From Glandiceps talaboti (Eukaryota > Hemichordata > Enteropneusta > Spengelidae): a stretch of 64,000 bases of DNA. The position numbers and the translations under genes are program-made. The stretch is taken from positions 3,822,501 through 3,886,500 of the forward strand of contig NC_135558.1 of the NCBI RefSeq assembly GCF_964340395.1, given 5' to 3'. This document shows, one piece after another, positions 12,614 through 25,049 of this stretch. Under the pieces are notes generated by a model. That model searched no databases, had not been told where the DNA came from, and saw only the letters and a list, made by a program, of their open reading frames with translations. Within the stretch, counting starts at the first letter, position 1. Every line of letters starts with the position of its first letter.

Positions 12614-12720
12614 GTCTAGTTCCTATATGATATGAGTTATGATTACTACGATCATATCCACTCACCATGTCGATGATTGTAGTATTAGTAATCGTAAATC
12701 GTATCGCATAGGAACTAGAC
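12614..12720. mobile_element. TA-flanked palindromic MITE (Tc1/mariner-like)
   Basis: The ends GTCTAGTTCCTAT (12614-12626) and ATAGGAACTAGAC (12708-12720) are perfect 13-base inverted repeats. Pairing continues inward to about 35 bases with roughly five mismatches, four of them transitions. A TA dinucleotide flanks each end (12612-12613, 12721-12722), as in Tc1/mariner insertions. The 107-base element has no coding capacity and interrupts a unit of the surrounding tandem array. Confidence 0.82.
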
Positions 12721-12750
12721 TAATAATGGAAAGGGGAAAAAAAAACCCCC

Positions 12751-12987
<237 letters not shown>

Positions 12988-13659
12988 CTGTAATTACTTG
13001 CATGTAAAATCCTGGCAAAAGATAAAACCAGCTTAAGAATCAATGAAAAAGAGAAAAAACAAGTATGAAGACTAGAGTGTAATTATCATAGTCTACACTA
13101 GGTACATGTTTTGTGGATTGCATGAGATTAATAAAACAAGCAGCACGATGCTTGACGGATTCCACAGATAAAAGGTCAGTTTGTCACCGCTATCTCTGCA
13201 TCAGTGTGACCCTGTAAATTGCAGACAGGAGGCCATATCATCAAACGCCCACAGACTATAAATTAGCTCAACATTACAGAGGAAAAGTCCTGCTTCACAT
13301 CCCATTGTAACTTAACACCCCATGTTGATCCCCTCTATGACTGATGTGTCACCTTCCTAGTGATAGACTGGACACAGTCAAGCAGACCACAAATTCAATT
13401 GAATGTAGTATGAAGAGCAAGTTTCTTTATTGTGAAAAGGTTTATACAAGTTAAATTTATCTGGATTTTAGAATTTCTTGGAGCATTCTCAGACGCGGCT
13501 TTGTGACTGTCATAAAATTTATGATCACACTTTGCTGACTGCATCACTAACATCTGAGGCTATAATTTGCTACTTGACATGGCATGCCTATAGCTATGTT
13601 GTTATGTGTGAAAATTAAAATGTTGTTATGCAAGGGGTTAAAGGTGACAGTTTAGAGTT

Positions 13660-14130
13660 GTAGTGCACTAGGTACAGACAGATGGCAAAAAGAGAGATGG
13701 ATGGAGAGGCAAATTGACGGACAATAACCACAAAACAGATGTACATCATGTAGATGGATGAGGTAGTATTACTAGTAAGATACAAGAACAGGGAGATACA
13801 CTGACAACCTGAGAGACAAACAGACTGATGGATGGCAGGTGGACAGATAGACATGATTTGCTTTCGGAAAGACAAGAGACAAACCTGCTGACAGAGAGAC
13901 AGGTAGGCAGACAGACAGTCAGTCAGTCAGTCAGTAAGTCAAGACTGACAGAGAGAGAGAGAGGCAGGCAGACAGGCAGGCAGACAGACAGACAGACAGA
14001 CTGACTGACTGACAGTCAGAAAGACAGACAGACAGACATGTGATCAGTCAGTCAGTCAGTCAGTCAGTCAGTCAGGATTGACAGATCGACAAAGGACAGA
14101 CAGAGAATGGCCAGACTGAATCTGACAAGG
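13660..14130. repeat. GACA/CAGT-rich tetranucleotide repeat region
   Basis: A pure core of (CAGT)n at 13916-13935 and 14045-14074 and (CAGA)n at 13979-14000 and 14021-14037. It is embedded in a longer degenerate GACA/GATGGA-rich zone, as if an older tetranucleotide tract has decayed at its edges. Confidence 0.85.
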
Positions 14131-14659
14131 AGACAGACTGATACACAATCAAATCACTAACAGAAAAATAAATACGAATAGAGAGACACACAGGTATACA
14201 GAGAAGAAGAGAGAATATTCATGGGTATAGACAACACAGATAGACCACAAGAATAGATGAAGGTCAGCAAACAAATAAAGGAACGTGTATGTGAAACAAA
14301 AACATTAAAGATCTAAAGGTTATGTGAATAGATTCACTATTGTAGGATACAAATACTGTATTGTTTATTTACAACTACACAGGAAGCTAAAATATTGGGT
14401 TTAATGGCATGCCTGTGGTCAGAGGGCTTTTCACATGTTATCACAATGTTCACAACAAAAGTGGAAATCACACAGACAAAGCAGGGACAATAGAAGTGTT
14501 CTCTTTATTCGTGCTTCATTGGTTCAAAAATCTGGTCACACAAAGCATGGTGAAACAAAGAAGATAAATAAAATAAAACCACCTCTAGAGTCTAAAACAA
14601 GAGGAGGTCGTGAAAGATAGATATTTATTTATGTATTTTCACATCAGTTTAGTTAGTAA

Positions 14660-14886
14660 TGTGTATCTTTGAAATTATGTATCACTTTTATGAAACTTTT
14701 GAGTTGCCATGTCACTTAAAGCATTACTCAGAAATAATTGTGGCGTTAATCTCGCTATTTATCTTTTCAATGAAAATGCATTTTTTGAAGGTAGGAAAAG
14801 GTAGAAATATTTTTAAGTTTATTAAGTTGATCTTGTATCTTCCTAAGTTTCTCCATCATTTTTATGAAACTTTTGAGTTGCCATGT
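14660..14886. repeat. Diverged tandem duplication with 27-base identical core
   Basis: TTTTATGAAACTTTTGAGTT plus GCCATGT occurs at 14686-14712 and 14860-14886, 174 bases apart. Weaker similarity (TGTATCTT...) extends upstream of both. Confidence 0.75.
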
Positions 14887-14889
14887 TAG

Positions 14890-16160
14890 TCTGAAAGTAT
14901 AGGACAGAGATCGTATACATACGATCACATTATTTATTTGTTCATGATTTCACAGTGTTTTCTTTCAAAGTGTTAACCTTTCAACAGTTTTCACCAAGAG
15001 AGTCTAATAAAAAAAGTTTGAAGTCTGAAGGGAAAAGCCAGACATACATATATGGTTCTTATTTTGACTGTATAGACATATGTATAGACTATAATCTCCA
15101 GTGTATATCAAATTGGTAGTACGTGTCGACTTTGCAAAAACCAAACTGCTGGTCCTGATTGCGGGTACAAATTGTTCAAATTCAACAACACGCTCACATG
15201 AATTAGATTTTTTGGGAAGAGTTAGAATGAGTGGATGAAATCACTAGATAAGTACACTGCTTGTTTTCCTGATGTCTTAATTTCCATTCCTTGATTCTTT
15301 TCCATGATTTTCCAATACCACCAATTTCTCTCCAACGTACCATTGATGTCACCCCCATTTGTTTCCATGGTAACCCATTAGTCTGATCAGGCTGTCATAT
15401 TAAGTGTACATTTGCTGTGACATAGTTTCACATCTTTTCAAGCACTACAACATTTGCCATGGTAACAGAGTCAGTGTCTTTGTTTCTCTGTCTCAGTGGA
15501 GGCCAAACTGTGGCAGAATTAATCCAAGTTGGCAGGTAATTATGATATCAAATAAAATAGCATGTAACCGTGTGATTCTGAGAGTGTCTGTGTCTATGTC
15601 TGCTCTAGACCACATTGCTATGTGAATGCAGCGGTTTCTTTCACTCCTATGCATATTCTGGTTGCTTTTGCCAGAATTGTGAACTCACGTCACCCCCACT
15701 GCTAAGGTATATTGTTAAACATAATTTGGTGAAATTTCCAGTTGAATCAACTTGTTATCTCGTGCACATACTTGTTGTAATTTCTCTTCACATGTTTTAT
15801 TGAAAAGTTTTACCTCATAAAACAAGATCAAATGATGAAATGTCACATCAAGAAATTAACAATGTATGAAATTAAACTTTCAAAGCAGAATGTAACATGC
15901 AGTGCAGCAACACCCAATGGAGGAAATGTTCATTGAATTTGTAGCATACTTGTGTAAGTTATTACAGTGTATATTATAAAAAAAATGTCATGCAGATTAA
16001 GGGCAGCCAAGTATTAAAATAAAATAAAAATTCTGAGCCCAGGAAGCCCTGCTGAGAATCCATCATTTAGTTACTTATATAATAAGGTTATTTCATTTTT
16101 CTCTACTCTTGAAAGAATTCATAGACACATTTTATGAAGATTTTCAAACATAAAAGTTTT
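14890..16160. other. AT-rich intron sequence, nothing recognised
   Basis: No coding similarity, inverted repeats or tandem structure stood out on reading both strands. Confidence 0.45.
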
Positions 16161-16179
16161 TCTTGTGGTCTGATCATCG

Positions 16180-16262
16180 TCACAAACCACGGGCTGTTTT
16201 ATGGCACCATTCTTAACGTGCTGCCCCAGTGTAGCAGAAGAAATAACAGCTCTGGTTTGCGA
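16180..16262. mobile_element. 83-base inverted-repeat element, copy 1
   Basis: TCACAAACCA at the left and TGGTTTGCGA at the right are inverted repeats with one mismatch. The interior (GTTTTATGG, ACCATTCTTAAC, AACAGCTCTGG) matches the copy at 56209-56291, which has the same 83-base length. This looks like a very short MITE; TSDs are not clear. Confidence 0.6.
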
Positions 16263-16311
16263 GAATGTGGACTGGTGAGGCATGATAATGTTCATGTCAT
16301 ATGGTATGAAT

Positions 16312-16328
16312 GGGGGGGGGGGGGGGGG
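16312..16328. repeat. Poly-G tract
   Basis: A run of about 17 G, followed by AGGAGGTGGTG. Confidence 0.9.
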
Positions 16329-16399
16329 AGGAGGTGGTGACTTTTTCCAACCAAAGTTCATAGATGTATGTCCTTTAGTCTAGAGGCTATCTGTGCCTT

Positions 16400-18700
16400 T
16401 GAAGTTCTTCTCAAGAGCAAAGGTGAAGAAAGATGTTGACAGTCAAAGCTATGGATATTTTCTTGACTGTATGTTCTTAAAAATATGATGAAAATCACCA
16501 GAACATAGAAAAAGGTTCATTCTTCCTGTTATCATGGTTCGTGGGTGCTGACACAAAATGTTTCCTTGGTTTGACCAAAAATCAAGTCACTTTAGTCATT
16601 GGGAAGACTTACAAGTTACAGATAGAAGATACTTTTAAAAACCTGCCTAAACTTGCCACGTTGCATTGATTTAGCATTGTGTCAATGAAAAGTTCCAAAC
16701 GTAAAATTTTGATGATGTGGCCTGTTAATGTTAGCAAGTAGACAGCACCTGGGTGAAGACCGGGGACTGATTCTCTGATCCATCTCCCAAGTGAGAAATC
16801 CACAGGGTATGCTGAGTGATTTCCTGCACTTCCTGACTGATCGATGTAATCCTAAATCTCTGAGGAAAATCCAAATCTATAGAAACCCTAGAAAGCTTAC
16901 ACAAAAGCTCTCTTCAATTATGCATGCGTGTGTATGCATTTAGACAACTTATTTAAAATTTCTTACCCAGAGTGGCCTCTCAAAAACACACGAAATAGAC
17001 TCTGTGTTATGGAGCCAAAACTTGTAATCTGCAGGGATGCTACCATTCATATATGGTATTCATATTTTAATAAGTTTAACTGTAAGGTTACACTGACGGC
17101 ACATAGGTGTGGAACTGTTATTGCGCAGATGTGTTAGTGATGCCATGATATGCCCAAATATGATATGAATAACTAATGTGTTCATCACCAGGAGATATGA
17201 TTTGTCCTGACCCCAATTAACCTTGTGTGCCATTTACCGAAATCCTATATGTCCTTATATGTGATTGGCCTTTGTTATGCAAATATTGGGTTTTGCATAT
17301 TCATGAGGTAACACATGGCTTGTGAAATATACACGCCTTACTGTAGATGTCACAGATTATCAAACATATCCCCTTTTAATAACACATGAAAAATTAATGC
17401 AAAATAGCTGAAGATCCACTTTTGATGTGGTTATTCATATACATATATGTCAATGTTAATTTATTTTTTATGAAAATGGTGTGTTCACAAAGTTTGATAT
17501 TGCAGGGGAGTATTGAAGGAGATTCACAGTTCAAAGACATTTTGTATTGATTTCATAATGCTAGAAAACACTAACATAATGTTAATTAATAACACCAAGT
17601 TTGTATCTTCTGTGATTGTAAGAGCCAATTGTATATATACATATATGTATTGTTAAAAGTACTAGACAAAGTCTACCCTCCTTGCCATATCTGTTTATGT
17701 ATAATGTGGTTTTATTTATTGCTATCGTAAATAATCAAGGAATGGTGTCAATTTTATCATGTTTGTTCCGTTCTTTGTTCAAGAGTCTAAATTTTGCCAT
17801 GTTGGTTTTTATGAACCTCTATTCTAGTTCATCATAATTCTAAAAGTAACAGAACTGCAGTATATCTATAAGGTCCATTAGATTATTGAAATTTTTATAA
17901 CGCCTTCACAGAAGCACTACCATACACATGTAAATATATGAATCCCTCCACCAAAACATAATATAACTCTTAAATTTTCCAGACTCATGATTTTGAAGTT
18001 ACTAGTCTCCAGTACATATCATGCATTTACATAATTAGATAGATAGGAGAACTATAGAATGATGGGAAACAAACTTTGTAACTGTTTACAAATGTGTATA
18101 TAAACTGAAAGCAAATACTTCCGATGTTCTTATCTATGGTAATCTGTAAGATGGCACACATGATTCATATCCTTGATGCCAAAACATTGGCAGTTATTTT
18201 TACTATAAACTCTAAACAAATGATTGAGACTTGTAAATGAAGTGTCAGGATGTTTTTATACCAACAGTACATTATGGTTATACGAAAGTAAATAATGCTA
18301 ACTATTAACATTAGTAGCTATAGACATGTACCAATCACCATGACAACACATGGAAGTATCATAACCTTTGATCTCTTGTTAAACTGTTTTTAGTCTATAG
18401 TTAGACGGGCACCACTCCCTTGGGAGATTTTTTTAAATTGATCGTATTCTTCAAATGTTTTGAGTTTGCTATTTATTTTTAGGTTTGTTAACAGAAAATG
18501 TCTTCAACTTTTTTTTAAAAAAATTCTCCCACATACTTGGGGTATTCCAAGGCTATATGCATTTTCCCAACTGTTTTGGAATCCCTTGCTCTGGTCATTA
18601 TTTCACACACATATTTTTAAAGTAAAAAAATGTTTTATTCAAATAAAGATTGTCATTATTTGTAAATATTACATGAGTTGTACAAACTGTAACAAGTCAA
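16400..18700. other. AT-rich intron sequence, nothing recognised
   Basis: No exon, RNA gene or repeat family identified. Local TATATACATATATG palindromes are common but short. Confidence 0.45.
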
Positions 18701-18724
18701 GTAACACCAAATTTTGTTGTTGCT

Positions 18725-19170
18725 CTTTGAGGTAATTGCTAAAAATGGTGAAAAAGAGAAAAAATGTTCTTTGTATGTCAGTCAGCACACTACATTATTT
18801 TATGCAAACTGCTGGTAGTCTAAAATCACAAAATTTTGATGTTCTGTAAAAAAAAAATGACAAAAAGAGGAAAAAATCAGCTTTTTATGCCTCGCCATTA
18901 CTTTTGTAGACTGTAAGTTAATTTAATATGTGAAGTTACTACAAGATTTGGAAGTTGATCTGTGGTTGTTAAAAAATGACCCCAAAAAAAGAAATCCTCA
19001 TTTTATCTCATTGCATATATTTTACAAACTTGCTAGTCAAGAATCTCAAAATTGTTAAGTTATTTAGTAGTTTAACAAAATGTGAAAAAAAGACCAATCG
19101 GCACTTTATTTCAGATGCAATATTGCATTACAATTAGTTTTACAGAGTGTAACTAGTTGTAGAAGAAGTT
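18725..19170. repeat. Diverged ~115-base tandem array, about 4 copies
   Basis: Each unit has an A-rich core of the type AAAAATGACAAAAAGAGGAAA, then CTTTTTATGC or CATTTTATCTCATTGC, then TTTTGTAGACTGTAAG or TTTTACAAACTTGCTAGTC, then a CAAAATTTTGA-like segment. Copies begin near 18735, 18848, 18970 and 19078. Divergence is high, so boundaries are approximate. Confidence 0.6.
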
Positions 19171-21300
19171 TTTTGAGGTGTTTTCAGCAACATGCGAAAT
19201 AAAATGAATCATTGACAGCAGGTGTAGTGTGTTGAGTAATTTGTGTTCACGCTGTACAATTTAGTTTCATATGCTTGAATGCAACGTTTTCTGTTAAAGA
19301 AAAGGGCAGTGCTAATTTCTTGTCTTGAAGGTTGACGAGCTGTTCTAAATAGTTCAACTCACAGCATGGGCTTGACGTTTTGATCTTTGAGTCTTTTACT
19401 CGGATCAAACAACCAATTAGATCCGTCAATCAAAAACTGGGCTTGGTAGATTAAACCGGAACATTGGTAAATACCAATGGTGAATTGATGTTGTAACGGT
19501 TTATGAGGAGGACACGCCACCACATACATTCTTGTAGTCTTGATGCTATCTGTAGCATCAAATCTCAATATCTCTCTCTATGATTTGATGCCATGGATAG
19601 CTAACCACCACAGGGTTGGATTGAAATGTTTCCAAGTTACTGTATCCAAACTTGTTGTAAGACATTATGTCGATGTCTTGACAATCCCTCTTAGATGGTT
19701 ACACACTATAGAAGGAAGAGTTACATTTTGTATTTTCAAAAAACTTATTATACTGTAATTTGAGAAAAGTCATTCACAAAACTAAAGGGAAATTTGAACA
19801 TATATAATTATATTTTTTTGTCGTAGGAAATTGATAATAATAGGGGACAAGTTGCCATGCTTTGAAGCGACTTCTTTAGTTTTCGTCCGAATTACTCAGA
19901 TTCCTTAAGTGTAATTTTATCCATTATAATGGTATTAGGTATCAATGTCTATTCTACTGAGATTGATAATATCTGTTTTACTCGTTGACATAATGCTGTA
20001 TGTATTTGACAGCAATTTGAAATATTAATTTGACAACTTGCAGATGACAGTGTAAATGTTGCTATACTTTAGCAAGGCAGAGCCAAAGTATGATAAGGTA
20101 CTGACAGGGGATGATTGACCAATCAGCGAGTGGGGAACCATTTTCCAGAACCTAAATTGTCCGAGTAATATAAGCCATAACCACCTACGTATAAAACTTT
20201 GCATGGTGAAGCTTAGTTTGTGGCTAATTTTCACACTTGTAGTTACTACTAGTATCGAGGTTTAAGAATGTCTGAAACAGAATTCCCAACATTTCTTACT
20301 TTGCTTCATTGGTTTTTAATATCACGATTACATTTCATATCAAGAAACCATGGAAATTATCCACATATTTGATCTGATATTAAAATAATGATTCCATATT
20401 TCTGCATAACTTTTGTGAAATGAAACACCATTATATTTCATTGTAGTTATGGTGGCAATTCACTCCAGAGTCTCCGGTTTCACATCTATATGTATTTTTG
20501 ATGGTTAGATTAGCAACACTGTATATTGTATTATTCTTTACAGATAGATATTAGTTACTGAAGAGAGATGTCTTCATAGTTAAAATTGTTGTATGTGGTC
20601 ACTTTATACTCCCACATCAATTAACAAAGACAAGATTTAATTGGTTGTCATGACTAGCAACAGTTCAATTGTTCAAAAAGGATTTATCGTGTGAACTTTG
20701 AAACACTTATTCCCTATCTATCTTCTCATTCTTAGAGACGCACAACGAGGAACACACATGTTTTTGTTTTAAAAAATAGCCGCCATAAGACTGTTATCGA
20801 TTGCGATATTACTCTTATCACGCCATAGTTAAGTATCAAAGCAATATAAGGTGTTTTCCATACCAACTGAATCATTTGAGTCAAAACTCTGACATTTTCA
20901 AGTCCACTTAATCTATGTACAAACTGGAGTGTAAAGTAACAAAGCTAACACGTGGTGTGCTAGCTGTAGATAACTACTGATGGCAAATACAGTGGGATTA
21001 TCGATGAGGTAAAGGCGTCATAAAATGTGTGTGCTGACACATGGGTTCACTTGGCAACACCGTCTAATTATTTAAGAAAAGACCAAGTGTTACAGAACAT
21101 GATGTGAATTCAGCTGTGACACCAACAACTACTAGATTTACACTGACGTAATTAATTACCACGAATGACAGCATTCTTCTTGAGTGTGTTGAGTTTTAAA
21201 AAGCGACAATGACCTCAAAAGAAACTGTTTAGATCTTGTACAAGTATAACAGTATGAAACTTTTATTCTGCAGATTATAGCTTATTACCTAGCTGAATCT
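19170..21300. other. AT-rich intron sequence, nothing recognised
   Basis: Read on both strands without finding exon-like coding similarity or a repeat. Confidence 0.45.
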
Positions 21301-21307
21301 GAAATGT

Positions 21308-21521
21308 ATGCAGTTTTCAGTTTCAAATCAGCCAATTATCATCAAGCTTTCAATTGCTATTATGCAAATTTCATCCACAACTTGTGTTAGCCAATCAGTA
21401 TGAGCATAGACCAAATGCAGTTTTCAGTTTCAGTAGGAGCCAATGATCAGCAAGCTTCAATTGCTATTATGCAAATTTCTTCTAAAACTTGCATTAATGA
21501 ACCAATCACACCATGATCACA
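21308..21521. repeat. 107-base tandem duplication containing ATGCAAAT
   Basis: Copies start at 21308 and 21415 with ATGCAGTTTTCAGTTTC. Both contain CAATTGCTATTATGCAAATT and an AGCCAAT or CCAATCA word. The octamer ATGCAAAT (POU-factor type) is therefore present twice, 107 bases apart; no function is implied. Confidence 0.85.
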
Positions 21522-22136
21522 GAACAAATTTTAACAAGAGTTAAAATTCTGGTTGTAGCTTTTTGAAAATCTCACATTAATTTCATACAGTAAAAGTATG
21601 AAAATTATAAATAAAGTTTGTTTATACAAGTAACTCTTTTAAACAAACCTAAAAATGAAAGTCGGAAGCCATGATAAAATTGGTTTATAAATTACGAATC
21701 CAAAATAAATACCTCGTCCTCATTCATATGGCCACTATAATATATACATATATACACAAAATGATAAGATATTCTACCTGCAAAACTCATTTCATGGTCG
21801 CCAAATGAAAAATTTATTTCACAACTTCTGTAATACAAAGTTTGGCATTGCTTTCATGATTGATGGTTGTATTTATATGTTTAGTAAGTTTGACTTGGTT
21901 GTTGGATAACTAAGCAATACTGTGAATCCAGGATATCAGTTCTAAAGTCTTGTCACAAGATTAAATGAGGTTAACTCTGATTCCTGACAGCAGCTTTCTT
22001 AAGGATGACTGCTGACATTCATGTTTAATGAGGATCGTAGAAATGTGTCGCTTTGATTTCTCGGATGATATCCTTCCTAGTCTGAGAGTGACAAGCACTT
22101 TTTTTTCGCAACAGTAATTGTAACCTAGGCGTCTTA

Positions 22137-22292
22137 GCTGATTGTAGTCAAGGATGAAATAGGGGTCAGATTATCACCATTTGCCATTTTGAAGTTCAAA
22201 CTGAGTTAAGTCTTTAGGCTGTTCTCAGTTAAGGGTGAAATTCAGGCCAAGCTATTGGCGTTTGTCATTTTGATAGGAAAACTAACTTTAGG
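22137..22292. repeat. Diverged ~80-base tandem duplication
   Basis: GCTGATTGTAGTCAAGGATG (22137) and GCTGTTCTCAGTTAAGGGTG (22218), each followed by AAAT..AGG, an ATTATCACC or GCTATTGGC segment and TTTGYCATTTTGA. Further relatives occur at about 23247-23320 and 23445-23480. Confidence 0.65.
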
Positions 22293-23164
22293 TACATCTT
22301 GGTATTGATAGTTTTCAATCACCATTAAATCATAAAATTGTGTGTCATTGAACTATGCTGTTTTTAGTCTGCCCTCTCTCCTTCCCCAATGGCAAAATGG
22401 AGGACGAGTGTAGAAATGTTGTTGGCAGCTCTTGCAGTTTTGAATGTGATACATGCAATGGAAATGGCTGATTGTAAAATCACTTCACATAGTATGTGAA
22501 CTTGGTATGTGTCTTGTTTTAAACAATGATATGTGTTCAACTGTCAGATTCTCTAGTAAAAATAAAGTTGTAAAATGTACGAATTACAGCACGTTCTAGA
22601 TTACTGTTCACTCGCTCATTTTGAAGTTTGATGCAACCATGGAGAAATCAATCAGAAACTACACATGCTGCACTTTCAGATAACAAGCTTATGATTGAAT
22701 GAATACAGTTTCTTGCTACATTTTGTCCAAATGAAATGAACGTGTATGTCGCATATTTTCACATGTATACACTATGTAAGCATCAAATGCCGATATCAAA
22801 TCAGTGGTGCCTGTGTGTCTGTGTATTGTTGCAGTTTAAACTTTTGCTGTTACTTTGTTCAAGAACACTCCAACCTATTCTCAGTTAAAATCATGAGAAA
22901 AAGCCAATGGTCATTGTACAAATTTTTGAAGCAGACGTCAAAATATTAGAAAAATTAGGCCATTTTAGAATCCAATATGGCTGCCAAATAACTCTATTGG
23001 AAATTAAACAAGACGTCAGATCCCAAATTTCTTTGATTGTATCAAAAGGATCAGTAGCTAGCTTCTAAGTTCTATATGGCAAAGTTTGGAGAATATTAAG
23101 TAATTTCATTTTCAGTGAAAGTCATCGCAAGGTACATCCTTACTCAGGCCAAGAAATCAGCATG

Positions 23165-23390
23165 ATATGAACACTGACTTTAGGTTTTATTTATTGTTAT
23201 TAATCAGTGTTAAATACAGGACATCCAATCTCTATTTGATATTTAAGTTGTTTCTGTTAGGGTGAAATAGAGTCCAAGATGTAAACATTTGTTATTTTGA
23301 TTTGAGCACTGACTTTAAGGTCGTGTTGTTGTCTGTAATCAGCGTTAAATACAGGGCGTAGAGGCAGTATTTGATATGTTAATGTAAATA
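23165..23390. repeat. Diverged ~133-base duplication
   Basis: GAACACTGACTTTAGG...ATCAGTGTTAAATACAGG at 23168 repeats as GAGCACTGACTTTAAGG...ATCAGCGTTAAATACAGG at 23303, both followed by TATTTGATAT. The unit includes the GGGTGAAATAGAGTCC word shared with the 22.1-kb repeat. Confidence 0.65.
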
Positions 23391-23899
23391 CAGGTCTTCT
23401 GTTTGTTTTCTTTATAGTCTAAAATATTTAGTTACATGTACAGTAGTATCACCTTTTGCCATTTCAACATCCAGACTGTTTTCCATCATGGATTGAAAAT
23501 AGGCAGCCGTCTTGATTATCCAAACTTACATAGGTATGCTGTTTGCCAGCTAAGAATATATTTAACTTTTGTATGTTTGCCAAGTACTTCTATATTGCAC
23601 ATGTAGTAAAAAAGAAGTAAAAACAGAAACATTACATTTAAATTAAGACAACCTATTTATGCATTCTTCTATTTTGCTGACAATAAATAAATGTTCAGCA
23701 CCATTATATTCTCCAAAAAAGTTGAAAGTTTTTAAAAAGCTGAAAAAATTGTCATCTATTAAAATCAAATAGCAACAATTAATACTTCCATATAAGGTGT
23801 ATTGCCACCCTCCTCCCCAACCCTCCCGACCCCTCCCCACCTCCTAGAATATACCTGTGTTACCAGTCAATAACCCTGTCCCACTGTGGAAATTTGAAT

Positions 23900-24160
23900 T
23901 AGTTGGAAATCAAATCAAATTTGGGTCTCCTTTCCCCACATGCACTGAACTTGGTTTGAACTGATTACTGGTTCATTGAAATGGTTTGAAATCATCTCAG
24001 GGTAGTTTCAAACTGATTCAAAGGAAAATGGTTTGAAACTGGTGCAAAAACGAAAACTCCATTGTTCACTTTTGTCATGGGGGAAAAACACTGGAACCAA
24101 TAACTGAATTGATTCAGTTTGAGTCAGGGTCAAATCAATTCTCATTCTGGTAGGGACAGG
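23900..24160. repeat. Interspersed repeat, copy 1 (GGTTTGAAAC family)
   Basis: It contains TTTCCCCACATG, GGTTTGAAATCATC, TTTCAAACTGATTCAAA and GGTAGGGACAGG. The same ordered words recur at 42585-42800 (TGTCCCCACGAG, GGTTTGAAACCACC, TTCGAACTGATTCAAAA, GAGGACAGG). Probably one old transposon family; ends not defined. Confidence 0.5.
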
Positions 24161-24725
24161 ACGAGTGTCTCTGAAATAAATATGCAAGGTTCTATCTAGT
24201 CACAGGGCCCTTTATGTTAATACTATTGATCAAATAAAGATCGGTATGCAGATAACAATGTATTGGAAGTAACATGCCTTATTGATAATTTAAACCTCCC
24301 TAGGGTTTTTAGTTGATACGGAAAGAATTTAGCAAATTTTGAGGTTGTAAACTGATTTTTTTTTTTGATCATCAAATTTGTGTTATTTTCAGTGGCATTC
24401 ATGTTACCTTTTTGTTATAATCATGATACAGAATGATTGATGAACTCATCAGAATGGTTTGAATATTTCATAATGACTTGTATGTAGAAACACTAATGTT
24501 GTCTCTAAGTAGTCAAATTGCTAATTTCCTGCAGTGTGCGTGCTATGACAGTTTGCAATTTATACATCAAATCTTCTGTCTTTACACCGACGTCAAATCT
24601 GGGGTTGTTTTTTCCCGCTGTAGTTTGACTGGACTGTATGAAACTATATTGAGACCATGTATTTGAACTTTTACAATTGTTTTACATCGATGTAAACAGA
24701 AGGGTTGTTACTATGACAACAGTCT

Positions 24726-25040
24726 AAAATGAAGATGAACTATGCTGAAAAATATAAATTTACTGAAATATTTTCTGCAGGAAAATCTTGACCAAAAAAT
24801 GTTTTAGACAAAATTCTCTCAATAAGGGCAACATTACTTGTTGAAAATGAAGATGAAATATACCAAAAAATTGCCTAAAAATACAGATTTGTAGAAATAA
24901 CAGGGAAAAATTCCTGAGATACAAGCAACAGTTCTTGTCTAAAATGGAGCTGAAATATGCCAAAAAATCACCAAAAAGAAAACAAATTTTGTGAAATAAT
25001 TTCAGCAGGAAAAGTAATTGTCAGATAAAAGCACCCTTTT
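24726..25040. repeat. Diverged ~100-115-base tandem array, 3 copies
   Basis: TCTAAAATGAAGATGAACTA (24722), GTTGAAAATGAAGATGAAAT (24839) and TCTAAAATGGAGCTGAAATA (24937), each followed by an ACCAAAAAAT/GCCAAAAAAT segment, TTTGTAGAAATA or TTTGTGAAATA, and an AGGGAAAAATTC or AGGAAAA segment. Confidence 0.7.
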
Positions 25041-25049
25041 ACACAGACT

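Noticed and set aside
14686-14886. LTR pair of a small retroelement (27-base direct repeats)
   Set aside because: Only 147 bases lie between the copies and there are no TG...CA ends or primer-binding site; a tandem duplication explains it.
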